From: an uncultured Ruminococcus sp.
GTDB taxonomy: Bacteria; Bacillota; Clostridia; Oscillospirales; Acutalibacteraceae
Direction: 5' to 3'
Assembly: GCA_902801245.1 (NCBI GenBank)
Contig: CADCHW010000005.1
Span: 1-64,000 of the forward strand
Length of the DNA stretch: 64,000 nt
The position numbers and the translations under genes were made by a program. The notes under the pieces were generated by a model. The model ran no database searches, was not told the origin of the DNA, and was given only the letters and a program-made list of their open reading frames with translations. This document shows positions 53,301-61,039 of the stretch, piece by piece (the stretch's first letter is position 1; every line of letters starts with the position of its first letter).

Positions 53301-54302
53301 TTAATTCAATGCTTCTGAAAGAACGGAGAGATTATCTGTCATAATTGAAAGATAAGTTGTACCGTTCTCGACATCTTTTGAAGTTGTTGCCTGCATTGAA
53401 TCAAGCGTCAAGATTTTTTGATTTTTAGACTTTGTATTGCTAACAATCGTTTCGGCAATTTTATGATTATCGCCCTCAATGGTCATAACACTGTTAAGAG
53501 AAAGCTCGTCTGCCTTTTTTGCAAGAAACGTGATTGTTTCAAAGCTTGCCTCCGTTTCGGCAGAGCAGCCGACAAATGCAGCATAATAGTCAAGACCGTA
53601 GTCATCGGTTAAGTATCTGAACGGGAAACGGTCGCCGAAAAGCAGCGTTTTTGTTTTGGCAGACGAAACAGTTTCCTCGTATTTTTTATCCAACTCCGAA
53701 AGCTGCGTTTTATAATTTTCAAGGTTATTTTTGTATGTGTCCGCATTCTGAGAATCTGCTTCTGCAAGTGCATCGGCAATTGACCCGCAAAGAGTTTCGG
53801 CATTTTTCAGAGAAAGCCATACGTGCTCATCATATTCGGGTTCTTCTTCCTCTTCATCGTCTTCTTCCTCGTCCTCAGGCTGCATACCCTCAACAATCTC
53901 TTCTTCCTTAAGGCTGTCACCAAGAACGTCAAGCAGATTTATAACAATCATCTCCTTATTCGTTGCTTCTTTCAAAGCGTCTTCAACCCATTCGTCCGAC
54001 TCTCCGCCAACATAGATAAACAAATCACAGGTTGAGATTTTCATAATATCCTCGGCGGTAGGCTGAAAGCTGTGCAAATCGACACCGTTGTCAAGGAGCA
54101 TTGTCACATCGGCATTCTCGGCAGTATCTCCGAGAATCTGCATTACCCAATCATACTCGGGGAAAATTGTTGTAACAATACTCAGCTTGTGGGAAGAGTT
54201 TTCCGACACATTCGCAACGCTCGGGGTACTTTCCTGATTGCAGGCAGTAAAAGAGCAAATAACCAAAATCGTAACTATAAAAACAGAAATTATTTTTTTC
54301 AT
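53301..54302 (-). CDS. znuA: Zinc ABC transporter substrate-binding lipoprotein
   Basis: A 333-residue cluster A-I metal-binding lipoprotein (lipobox FTAC near residue 19). It shows TIFPEYDWVMQILG, the ligand-region GVDLHSFQPTAEDIM, the CDLFIYVGGESDEWVE motif, a disordered acidic loop (EDEEEDDEEEEEPEYDEH) before the second His HVWLS, and FPFRYLTDDYGL. In ZnuA the loop is normally His-rich; here it is Asp/Glu-rich with few His. ATG 54302 has CGGAGG upstream. Zinc rather than manganese is inferred from the loop and neighbours. Confidence 0.93.
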   Translation of the reverse strand: MKKIISVFIVTILVICSFTACNQESTPSVANVSENSSHKLSIVTTIFPEYDWVMQILGDTAENADVTMLLDNGVDLHSFQPTAEDIMKISTCDLFIYVGGESDEWVEDALKEATNKEMIVINLLDVLGDSLKEEEIVEGMQPEDEEEDDEEEEEPEYDEHVWLSLKNAETLCGSIADALAEADSQNADTYKNNLENYKTQLSELDKKYEETVSSAKTKTLLFGDRFPFRYLTDDYGLDYYAAFVGCSAETEASFETITFLAKKADELSLNSVMTIEGDNHKIAETIVSNTKSKNQKILTLDSMQATTSKDVENGTTYLSIMTDNLSVLSEALN

Positions 54303-54351
54303 TCGTGTAAACCTCCGTAAATTCAATATAATACTTTTAAACAGAGGTTAT

Positions 54352-54663
54352 TTAATCATTAAATCTCACCTTTTGAATAATTAATGTATTAGGAGAAATA
54401 TCATATTCAGCAAGACTTAAACAGAATAATGCAGCAAGCACGGTAATGACAAGCTGAGATATGTTTACCGAGCCGCCCGTTTTTGTACGGATATTCTCCT
54501 CACAGTGCTTTATATTCAAGCAAATAGGACAGTTGTCACCGTCACAGCTGTGGTTCGCTTCCTTGACTATGTAGATGAATGAACAGGAGAGAACAAATAC
54601 TAATGCTGCGGATAATATTATTGACAATATTTTAGATATATTTTTAAATGTTTTATTTTTCAT
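54352..54663 (-). CDS. Small Cys-rich membrane protein of the zinc operon
   Basis: A 103-residue protein with an N-terminal membrane segment (ILSIILSAALVFVLSCSFIY) and a second near residue 75 (LVITVLAALFCLSLA). Between them lies EANHSCDGDNCPICLNIKHCEE, with five potential metal ligands facing the outside if the first segment is an uncleaved anchor. I recall similar HSC-GDNCPIC proteins next to zinc importers in Clostridia, but no named family. It is the first gene of the operon, 49 bp before znuA. Confidence 0.75.
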   Translation of the reverse strand: MKNKTFKNISKILSIILSAALVFVLSCSFIYIVKEANHSCDGDNCPICLNIKHCEENIRTKTGGSVNISQLVITVLAALFCLSLAEYDISPNTLIIQKVRFND

Positions 54664-54705
54664 ATTGTTAAATATTCTCTCCCCTTTCGTTTTGATTTAC
54701 CGAAT

Positions 54706-54986
54706 GAAAAAATTTGTAGCTGTACGGTTGCGAAGCCTGTTAAAGTTTGGTCAAGCTTTTCAAAGCTTGCGGATCAAGGGCAGAGCCCTTGTCGCTGACG
54801 AAGCCAATTTTCAAAAAAGAATAAACTACCCTCAGCGAAACTAAACAAACTATCAAAGAAAACGAAAAAACACACATAAAAATACTATCTTCCGACACAA
54901 ACCAACAAAGGCAACAGCATAGCGAATTGCCGATTAAAGAAAGATAACCTACTATTTTAATTCAATCGTACAGGTAGAAAAATTTC
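54706..54986 (-). repeat. Family L repeat, copy L5, with terminal inverted repeats
   Basis: The most complete copy (inverted). The left end GAAAAAATTTGTAGCTGTAC and the right end, read in reverse, GGAAATTTTTCTACCTGTAC form an imperfect terminal inverted repeat. Internally: hairpins CAAGCTTTTCAAAGCTTG and CAAGGGC-AGA-GCCCTTG, and GGCAACAGCATAGCGAATTGCC. It lies 43 bp upstream of the zinc operon's first gene, where a promoter or Zur site would be expected; none was found. The rest of the 459-bp gap (54987-55122) is AT-rich with nothing I can name. Confidence 0.78.
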
Positions 54987-55122
54987 CGAAATTAAAATCA
55001 AAAACCATTTTCAATTTTAACACCGTTAGATGAGAAAGTCAAGCGAATGTAAAAAAATTTACAAAAAATCGGATTGTCATATCACAAATATTTTTTGTAG
55101 TATAACAATCCTATAATCTATT

Positions 55123-56226
55123 TCACTGAATATCGGTTACTTGACTTTCGGGCGAATCTTGTGTATCAACATTATCAAAACTGTTAGCATTAGAATCTGA
55201 TATTTTAATGAATGAAATAACAGCAAGTACAATTATAAATAAAATCGTTCCCACAATAACTTTTCCGGCAGCCTTGCGTTCGGAAAGCTCCTCAGCATCA
55301 AGTTCTTTTTTCTTATCGGATTTCTTTTCCGATTTTTCCTTTTTAGTTTTGACTTCGGATTTTTTACTTTCCGCCTTAACCTCCGGCTCTTTCTTCTTTT
55401 CGGGAACAGACTCGGTTTTCGGAGTTTTTCTCTTGGGAAGTTCTATTTTGGGAACGTCCGTCGCCTTAATCAGAACAAAGCTTATGTTATCCTTTCCTCC
55501 ACGGTCAATGGCATTGTTCAAAAGTATCTTACCTATACCGGAAAGCGGACGGCTTGAATTTATAACACGGCTTATTTCCGCATCTTCAAGCATATCGGTA
55601 AGACCGTCACTGCAAATCAGAAATATATCGTCCTCCATAATATTATCGGTTATACAGTATGGATTTAAACGAGCCAAATTCTCGGACATTCCTATATGCT
55701 GAGTTAAGGGGAACTTTTTATCTTTGGGCGGAGCTTCACCGTAGATTTTTATATAAGTAGCGGCTTCCGTATGCTCAAGGGAAATTCTTTTCAGTTCACC
55801 CTTACGCATAATGTATATAGGACTGTCACCAACGTTGCAAAGGCTGTATTTGCCGCCCTCAAAATAAAGCATCGAAAGAGTAGCACCCATTCTTTGCCCG
55901 GAATCGTTCTTTATTTCATCGCAAACCTTTGTATTAGCTTCAACACAAATCTTATTTAACAGCTCTTCGGGATTGCCGCTTTTATTATCTTTCAAGAACA
56001 TTTTGGCTGTATCGGCAGTAATATAAGCAGCATGTTCACCCTTGGCATAACCGCCCATACCGTCAAAAACTCCGAACACTGCACGGTTCTTTTTTACATT
56101 TATCTTTTCATAATGTTTGAATGATTCGACGGCTTCCTCTTTAATTAAGCCGTTGAAATACAAATTATCTTCATTTCCGGGACGCTGCACACCAACATCG
56201 GAACAAGCATAAGCTTCCAGTATCAA
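55123..56226 (-). CDS. PP2C-family protein phosphatase with membrane anchor
   Basis: A 367-residue Mg/Mn-dependent Ser/Thr phosphatase. Motifs: SDVGVQRPGNEDN, FGVFDGMGGYAKGEHAA, GATLSMLYF, CNVGDSPIYIM, LICSDGLTDML and GGKDNISFVLIK. A charged Lys/Glu/Ser linker (about 255-325) precedes one membrane helix (VIVGTILFIIVLAVISFI) and a short tail. A matching PASTA-type kinase is not in the window. It starts at TTG 56226 with AGGAAG upstream. The long charged stalk may hold the domain away from the membrane. Confidence 0.92.
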   Translation of the reverse strand: MILEAYACSDVGVQRPGNEDNLYFNGLIKEEAVESFKHYEKINVKKNRAVFGVFDGMGGYAKGEHAAYITADTAKMFLKDNKSGNPEELLNKICVEANTKVCDEIKNDSGQRMGATLSMLYFEGGKYSLCNVGDSPIYIMRKGELKRISLEHTEAATYIKIYGEAPPKDKKFPLTQHIGMSENLARLNPYCITDNIMEDDIFLICSDGLTDMLEDAEISRVINSSRPLSGIGKILLNNAIDRGGKDNISFVLIKATDVPKIELPKRKTPKTESVPEKKKEPEVKAESKKSEVKTKKEKSEKKSDKKKELDAEELSERKAAGKVIVGTILFIIVLAVISFIKISDSNANSFDNVDTQDSPESQVTDIQ

Positions 56227-56260
56227 AAAATCACTTCCTAATTCGGTACTTCTATAGAAT

Positions 56261-56310
56261 ATTTTAACATTTTTTTAGTCTGCCGTCAATAAGTAAACAT
56301 TAATGTTTAC
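56261..56310 (-). promoter_or_regulatory. PP2C promoter with an upstream perfect palindrome
   Basis: In minus-strand sense TTGACG (56289-56284), 17 bases, TAAAAT (56266-56261). Just upstream of the -35 is a perfect 18-bp palindrome, GTAAACATTAATGTTTAC (56293-56310), placed where an activator or repressor would bind. Confidence 0.65.
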
Positions 56311-56311
56311 A

Positions 56312-56352
56312 AAAAATTCCCCTACTCTTTTTTAGAATAGAGGAATTTTTAT
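56312..56352 (-). terminator. Terminator downstream of secDF and repeat L6
   Basis: In minus-strand sense AAATTCCTCTATTCT pairs with AGAGTAGGGGAATTT (two G-T pairs), followed by TTT. It ends transcripts from secF that have passed through repeat L6. The strong T-run on the plus strand makes it potentially bidirectional. Confidence 0.7.
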
Positions 56353-56372
56353 TATTTTATAAGATATTTACT

Positions 56373-56626
56373 GCTGTACGGTTAAAAATCAAATCGTACA
56401 CTATCTTTCTTTGAACGGCAATTTGCTGCGCTCTTGCCTATTTTAATTTGTATCGGAAGATATTTTTGATAAGTGATTTGATTTTTATTTTTCTATGAAA
56501 AGTTTGTTTAGTTTCGCTGAGGGTAGTTTGTTTTCTACTCTAATTTGTTTCGTCAGCGACCAAAGGCTCTGCCTTTGGAATCCGCAAGCCTTGTAAGGCT
56601 TGAGCGAACTTTTAACAGGCTTCGCT
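56373..56626 (+). repeat. Family L repeat, copy L6
   Basis: It begins GCTGTACGGTTAAAAATC, resembling the terminal repeat of L5. GGCAATTTGCTGCGCTCTTGCC, TTTCGCTGAGGGTAGTT and TTTCGTCAGCGACC follow. The central hairpin is CCAAAGGC-TCT-GCCTTTGG and the tail hairpin CAAGCCTT-GT-AAGGCTTG; both differ from other copies by paired changes. It ends a few bases from the secF stop. Confidence 0.77.
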
Positions 56627-56630
56627 ATAA

Positions 56631-57587
56631 TTATTTTTTGCTTGAAGCTTTCTCTTTCTTTCTGAGCTGCCAAATAACCCAAAGCGGAGTTGCAACATAG
56701 ATTGAAGAATAACAACCCGAAATAACACCAAACATCATCGGAAGAGCAAAACTCTGAATAGATTCGATATTATACACAAGGCAAACCACATATACAGATG
56801 TGATAGCTGCAAGAGTTGTGATAGATGTGAAGATTGTTCTTCTGATACACTGTGTCATACTCAAATTATATACATCTTCAAGAGAAGCCTTCGGACCCAT
56901 TTTAGCCTTATTCTCTCTGATACGGTCATAGATAACGATTGTATCGTTAAGCGAGTAACCGAGAATCATAAGAATAACTGCGATAAAGTTACTGTCAATA
57001 TCCATTCGGAATATTACAAATACAAAATATACAATAACCATATCGTGGAGAAGTGCCACAAGACCCATTACACCTGCGGACATACCGCCGATTTTCTTAA
57101 ATCTGAGTGTTACATAAAGCACCATAAGAATACAAGCAATTGCAACGGCAGTAAGACACTTTACAAAGAACTTTGTACCCATTGTCGGGTCAACAGATGT
57201 GAACTCACTGAGTTCAAAGTTATTGTCGGGATACTTCTCTTCAAGAGTCTGTAAAATTGTAGACTGAACCTCGGTATCAATTTGGTCTGTTCCGGGGAAC
57301 TGAACCGTGAAGTAATAGCCGTCGCCCTTGTCGTTGTTGCCTGCGAGGTTTTTGGAAATTGTAAACGATACCTGATTGTCGGGTGTAATCTCCTGAACCA
57401 AGCTTTTAAGCTCAGATTCGTTTACGCTGCCGTTGTATGTGTAGGATATCATAGAACCGCCTGTGAACTGAATATCGAGATTAATACCGAAAATAAAGTT
57501 GAAAATGATACCGATTACGATAAGTCCAATGGATATGCCGAAGAAAATTTTTCTTTTACCGAAAAAGTCTAATTTCTTATCACTCAT
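56631..57587 (-). CDS. secF: Protein translocase subunit SecF
   Basis: A 318-residue six-helix membrane protein that works with SecD to drive late steps of protein export. Visible are the N-terminal helix, the periplasmic-type domain with LDIQFTGGSMISYTYNG, and GYSLNDTIVIYDRIRENK followed by RRTIFTSITTLAAI, typical of SecF. It overlaps the secD stop by four bases. Repeat L6 follows immediately. Confidence 0.95.
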   Translation of the reverse strand: MSDKKLDFFGKRKIFFGISIGLIVIGIIFNFIFGINLDIQFTGGSMISYTYNGSVNESELKSLVQEITPDNQVSFTISKNLAGNNDKGDGYYFTVQFPGTDQIDTEVQSTILQTLEEKYPDNNFELSEFTSVDPTMGTKFFVKCLTAVAIACILMVLYVTLRFKKIGGMSAGVMGLVALLHDMVIVYFVFVIFRMDIDSNFIAVILMILGYSLNDTIVIYDRIRENKAKMGPKASLEDVYNLSMTQCIRRTIFTSITTLAAITSVYVVCLVYNIESIQSFALPMMFGVISGCYSSIYVATPLWVIWQLRKKEKASSKK

Positions 57588-58987
57588 TTCTTAGCACCTC
57601 CATAAAGTTTTGGATTTCTGAAAATCTTGAATCCGGAAATGGATTTAAGCATCAGACGAGCCGCACCGATACCCATAATAAAGTTGGAAATAACACCGAT
57701 GAGGAGTGTGTAACCGAATGCGTAAATAGAACCTGTTGTGGAAAGTCCGAAGATGAACGAAAGCATATTGAACGGACCGAACACAAGGATAAGAATAACA
57801 GCAACAATTACGACTGTCATATTACCGTCGATGATAGCCGACAAGCTGTTCTTTGTACCTGCATTGATAGCACTGTCAACAGATTTACCCTTTTTGAGTT
57901 CTTCCTTAATTCTCTCGGCTGTGATGATATTAGCGTCAACACCCATACCGATTGAAAGAATCATACCTGCAATACCGGGAAGCGTCATTGTGAAGCTGTT
58001 GAATACAGGGAAGTAACCCGAAACAGCCATAATTGTAATTGCAAGCTGACCGAGCAAAGCAATAACTGCAACAAATCCGGGCATTCTGAATACAATAATC
58101 ATAAACAATGCAATGAATACAAGTGCGATAACTGCAGCAACTCCCATTGCATAAAGAGAGTTAGAACCGAGTGTAGGACTGATAGAGCCGGCGTTTACTG
58201 TTTCAAGAGAGAAAGGCAACGCACCTGCGTTAATCTTTGTAGCGAGTGCTGTAGCCTCTTCTGCGGTGAAGTTACCGCTAATCTGAGCACTGCCGTCGGA
58301 AATAACACTGTTTACAGTCGGATAAGAAAGCATAATATCGTCCATCCAAATAGAGATAGTCTGGTTGAGATATGTTGTTGTAGCTTCTTTGAATGCTTCT
58401 GCACCCTCACTGTTGAACTCAAGCGATACTACATACTGTGTTTGACCGTTATCATTGATAACGCCTGCCTGAGCACTCTCAACCAGCGAGCCGTCAAGAA
58501 GAACAGTTTCGGCAGTTTCGCCCGTGGGAGTTTTCATTACAGGTGTACCGTCTTCGGCATAGTCAACGGTTTCGTAGCTGTTGCCGGGACGGAAAGTAAG
58601 TGTTGCGGTTGCGGAAATTTCCTCAATCGCCTCGTTAGGGTCGTAGTTTGTAGTTTCCTCTTTCCAAGGAAATCTTACAATAATTCTGTTAGAGCTTGTA
58701 TCGGCATAAAGCTCATAGTCTGTGATGTTGTTGGCAACCATACGTGTTTCAATTACAGACTTTGCCGATTCAAGCTGCTCCGGTGTAGCGTCAACACCGT
58801 CCGCAGGCTGGAAAGTAGCCTCGACACCACCCTTGATGTCTATTCCCCATCTGATGTCGTCTATGCCCTTGATTCGGGTGATTACGATATCACCGTACTG
58901 CGTATCGATACCGAATACGGATGTAACCGCAAAGGCAATGATAAGAACGGCAAGAATGAAGAATACGGGTTTTGCAACTCTTTTCAT
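57584..58987 (-). CDS. secD: Protein translocase subunit SecD
   Basis: A 467-residue RND-type partner of SecF. It has an N-terminal helix, GVDIKGG-type DIRWGIDIKGGVEATFQ, a large extracellular region, and the helical core with GMGVDANIITAERIKEELKK and SLSAIIDGNMTVVIVAVIL. CGGAGG precedes the ATG. About 140 bases upstream are alternative stem-loops at 59124-59180 that might control it. Confidence 0.95.
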   Translation of the reverse strand: MKRVAKPVFFILAVLIIAFAVTSVFGIDTQYGDIVITRIKGIDDIRWGIDIKGGVEATFQPADGVDATPEQLESAKSVIETRMVANNITDYELYADTSSNRIIVRFPWKEETTNYDPNEAIEEISATATLTFRPGNSYETVDYAEDGTPVMKTPTGETAETVLLDGSLVESAQAGVINDNGQTQYVVSLEFNSEGAEAFKEATTTYLNQTISIWMDDIMLSYPTVNSVISDGSAQISGNFTAEEATALATKINAGALPFSLETVNAGSISPTLGSNSLYAMGVAAVIALVFIALFMIIVFRMPGFVAVIALLGQLAITIMAVSGYFPVFNSFTMTLPGIAGMILSIGMGVDANIITAERIKEELKKGKSVDSAINAGTKNSLSAIIDGNMTVVIVAVILILVFGPFNMLSFIFGLSTTGSIYAFGYTLLIGVISNFIMGIGAARLMLKSISGFKIFRNPKLYGGAKK

Positions 58988-59123
58988 GCGTATAACCTCC
59001 GTGATTTTAATGTTTGTAAATAACGTAATTTAATACCGATATATTTTAAAAAGCATAATATTCTGTCTGTTCAAATCTCACTCAATAAAAATTCGGTATT
59101 TCCGAACACAATATGTGTTTGGA

Positions 59124-59190
59124 AGAGTTACGTTAAAATAACTCTGCTACCGTATAAATACAAACCGTAACAGAGTTATTATAAGATTTT
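59124..59190. other. Alternative stem-loops in the secD leader / 3' of the aminotransferase gene
   Basis: AGAGTTA (59124-59130), AATAACTCTG (59137-59146) and CAGAGTTATT (59171-59180) are such that the middle element can pair with either neighbour. The long form is followed on the plus strand by nine T residues; on the minus strand, the gene direction here, by only TTTTAACG. It could terminate the aminotransferase transcript or attenuate secDF. The remaining parts of this 321-bp gap are AT-rich. Confidence 0.55.
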
Positions 59191-59308
59191 TTTTTATAAA
59201 AGTCAATAAAAAGAACAGGATTGTGACAAATAAATTTTAAATTTATTGAAAAACACTTAAAATTTCAGAAAACTATCACTTTTTTAACTCATTTTATTAA
59301 CATTACGA

Positions 59309-60583
59309 TTAACCCAAAAGCTTAGTTACAGCAGCAAGCTTTGTGCAGACACAGAAAATCTGCATAGCCATTGAAAGTTCCTCAACGCTCGGATAAGTAG
59401 GTGCAATACGAATGTTGCTGTCTTTGGGGTCTTTGCCGTAAGGATATGTTGCACCCGCACCCGTGAGAACAACACCTGCTTCCTTACAAAGTCTTACAAC
59501 CTCTTTTGCAGTGCCGTCGAGAACGTCAATACTTACAAAGTAACCGCCGTTGGGGTTCTCCCACTTTGCAATACCCGTAGCCTTAACGTTGTTCTCAAGC
59601 ATATCGAGAACACACTTAAACTTAGGTGCAATAACAGCCTTGTGCTTATCCATATAAGCGATAAGACCGTCAGTATCCTTAAGATAGCGGAGATGTCTGA
59701 GCTGGTTAATTTTATCGTAGCCGATAGTCTGATACTTGTATCTGTTCTTGAACACTTTCATATTGTTTGCGGAGCTTGCCATTGCCGAAACGCCCGAACC
59801 CGGGAAAGTGATTTTGGAGGTTGATGTGAAGAAAATCGGGAGGTCTTCGTTGCCGTTCTTTTTGCACTCTTCCATAAGACCAAGGAGCTTGTCGCCGTTA
59901 TCGGTTACATCGTGGATAACGTAAGCGTTATCCCACATAATGCGGAAATCCTTAGCAGCAGGCTTCAAAGCGGCAAAGCGGCGAACTACCTCGTCGGAAT
60001 AAGTAATTCCTGTCGGGTTGGAATACTTGGGAACGCACCAGATACCCTTAATTTTTTCATCGGAAGAAACAAGCTTCTCAACAAGGTCCATATCGGGACC
60101 GTTCTTATCCATAGGAATGTTAATCATCTCAAAGCCGTAAAACTCCGTGATACCGAAGTGACGGTCGTAACCCGGCACGGGACAGAGGAACTTGATACCC
60201 TCCTGCTTAATCCACGGCTCGCAGCCTGCAATGCCCTGTGTCATAAGACAAGTGATAGTATCGAACATAAGGTTAAGGCTGGAGTTACCGCCTACAAACA
60301 CGTTCTCAACGTCAACCTCAAGAATATCGGCGAAAATCTTTCTCAAAGCCGGAATGCCGTCAAGCAGACCATAATTGCGGCAATCTATGCCGTCTTCCGT
60401 ACAATCACTTGAAGAATCAAGAATATCAAGCATTGGCATAGAAATCTCCACCTGCTCAACACCCGGCTTACCTCTTGACATATCAAGCTTCAAGCCTGCA
60501 CTCTTAAAATCCTTGTACTTTGCTTCGAGAGCATTCTTTTCGGACATCAATTCTTCTTTGTTCATTTCTGAATAACATTTCAT
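59309..60583 (-). CDS. Class Ic aspartate/alanine-type aminotransferase
   Basis: A 424-residue PLP aminotransferase of the PF12897 (class Ic aspartate aminotransferase) group. It shows LDMSRGKPGVEQ, VFVGGNSSLNLMFDT, FLCPVPGYDRHFGI, CVPKYSNPTGITYS, MWDNAYVIHD, the Schiff-base lysine in FTSTSKITFPGSGVS, and the C-terminal SNIRIAPTYPSVEEL (Arg for the carboxylate). ATG 60583 has GGAGG upstream; the TTG at 60598 is part of that site. The likely reaction is amino transfer among Asp, Glu and Ala. It is monocistronic. Confidence 0.9.
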   Translation of the reverse strand: MKCYSEMNKEELMSEKNALEAKYKDFKSAGLKLDMSRGKPGVEQVEISMPMLDILDSSSDCTEDGIDCRNYGLLDGIPALRKIFADILEVDVENVFVGGNSSLNLMFDTITCLMTQGIAGCEPWIKQEGIKFLCPVPGYDRHFGITEFYGFEMINIPMDKNGPDMDLVEKLVSSDEKIKGIWCVPKYSNPTGITYSDEVVRRFAALKPAAKDFRIMWDNAYVIHDVTDNGDKLLGLMEECKKNGNEDLPIFFTSTSKITFPGSGVSAMASSANNMKVFKNRYKYQTIGYDKINQLRHLRYLKDTDGLIAYMDKHKAVIAPKFKCVLDMLENNVKATGIAKWENPNGGYFVSIDVLDGTAKEVVRLCKEAGVVLTGAGATYPYGKDPKDSNIRIAPTYPSVEELSMAMQIFCVCTKLAAVTKLLG

Positions 60584-60753
60584 AATGACTGCCTCCAAAA
60601 CACTTTAATATTTATCTGTTTATTATTTTAATACATAGTGAGTAAAAATGCAAGAGTTTTTTAAAATCTTGCAAAAATTTTCCGAATCCGTCTAATTTTC
60701 GGCGATATAAAATTAATATTTGACGATTTTATCGAATGAAATTTCTTTTTTAA

Positions 60754-60978
60754 CACGTGAAGACAGTTAATTTTAGCCCTTACTTCATGAACCCGACCGA
60801 AAGTTAATTTAATGAGTAAATTTTTGACCAATTTTTTCGTGCAATAGAAGTCATACCAAATACTTTTATCAAATTATATTAATTAAAGCAAAAATAATTA
60901 GTAATTACTTTTGGTCGGATAATAAAAGTTAAGGCTACAACAAACTATCTTCACGTATTTCAAGCGGACGTTGTCCGC
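60754..60978. repeat. Family S inverted pair S5/S6
   Basis: S5 (60754-60798) begins ACACGTGAAGACAG and ends ACCCGACC; S6 (60913-60957) is the same unit inverted, GGTCGG to CTTCACGTA, followed by the exact palindrome GCGGACGTTGTCCGC (60964-60978). Together they look like a roughly 200-bp element with 45-bp inverted ends around an AT-rich core. It fills much of the 456-bp gap between oadB and the aminotransferase gene. Confidence 0.7.
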
Positions 60979-60994
60979 CGTTGTCTGCCACATT

Positions 60995-61022
60995 AAAAAG
61001 AGTGCCCCCGAAAGGACACTCT
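60995..61022 (-). terminator. Terminator of oadGB
   Basis: In minus-strand sense AGAGTGTCC, loop TTTC, GGGGGCACTCT, then TTTT, 18 bases after the oadB stop. Confidence 0.9.
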
Positions 61023-61039
61023 AAAATTTAAGTATTAAA

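Noticed and set aside
54706..54990. Direct repeat GAAAAA(A)TTT at both ends of L5 as a target-site duplication
   Set aside because: The same A/T-rich string also appears at one end of L2 and fits better as an outer part of the terminal inverted repeat; the true boundary cannot be set by eye.
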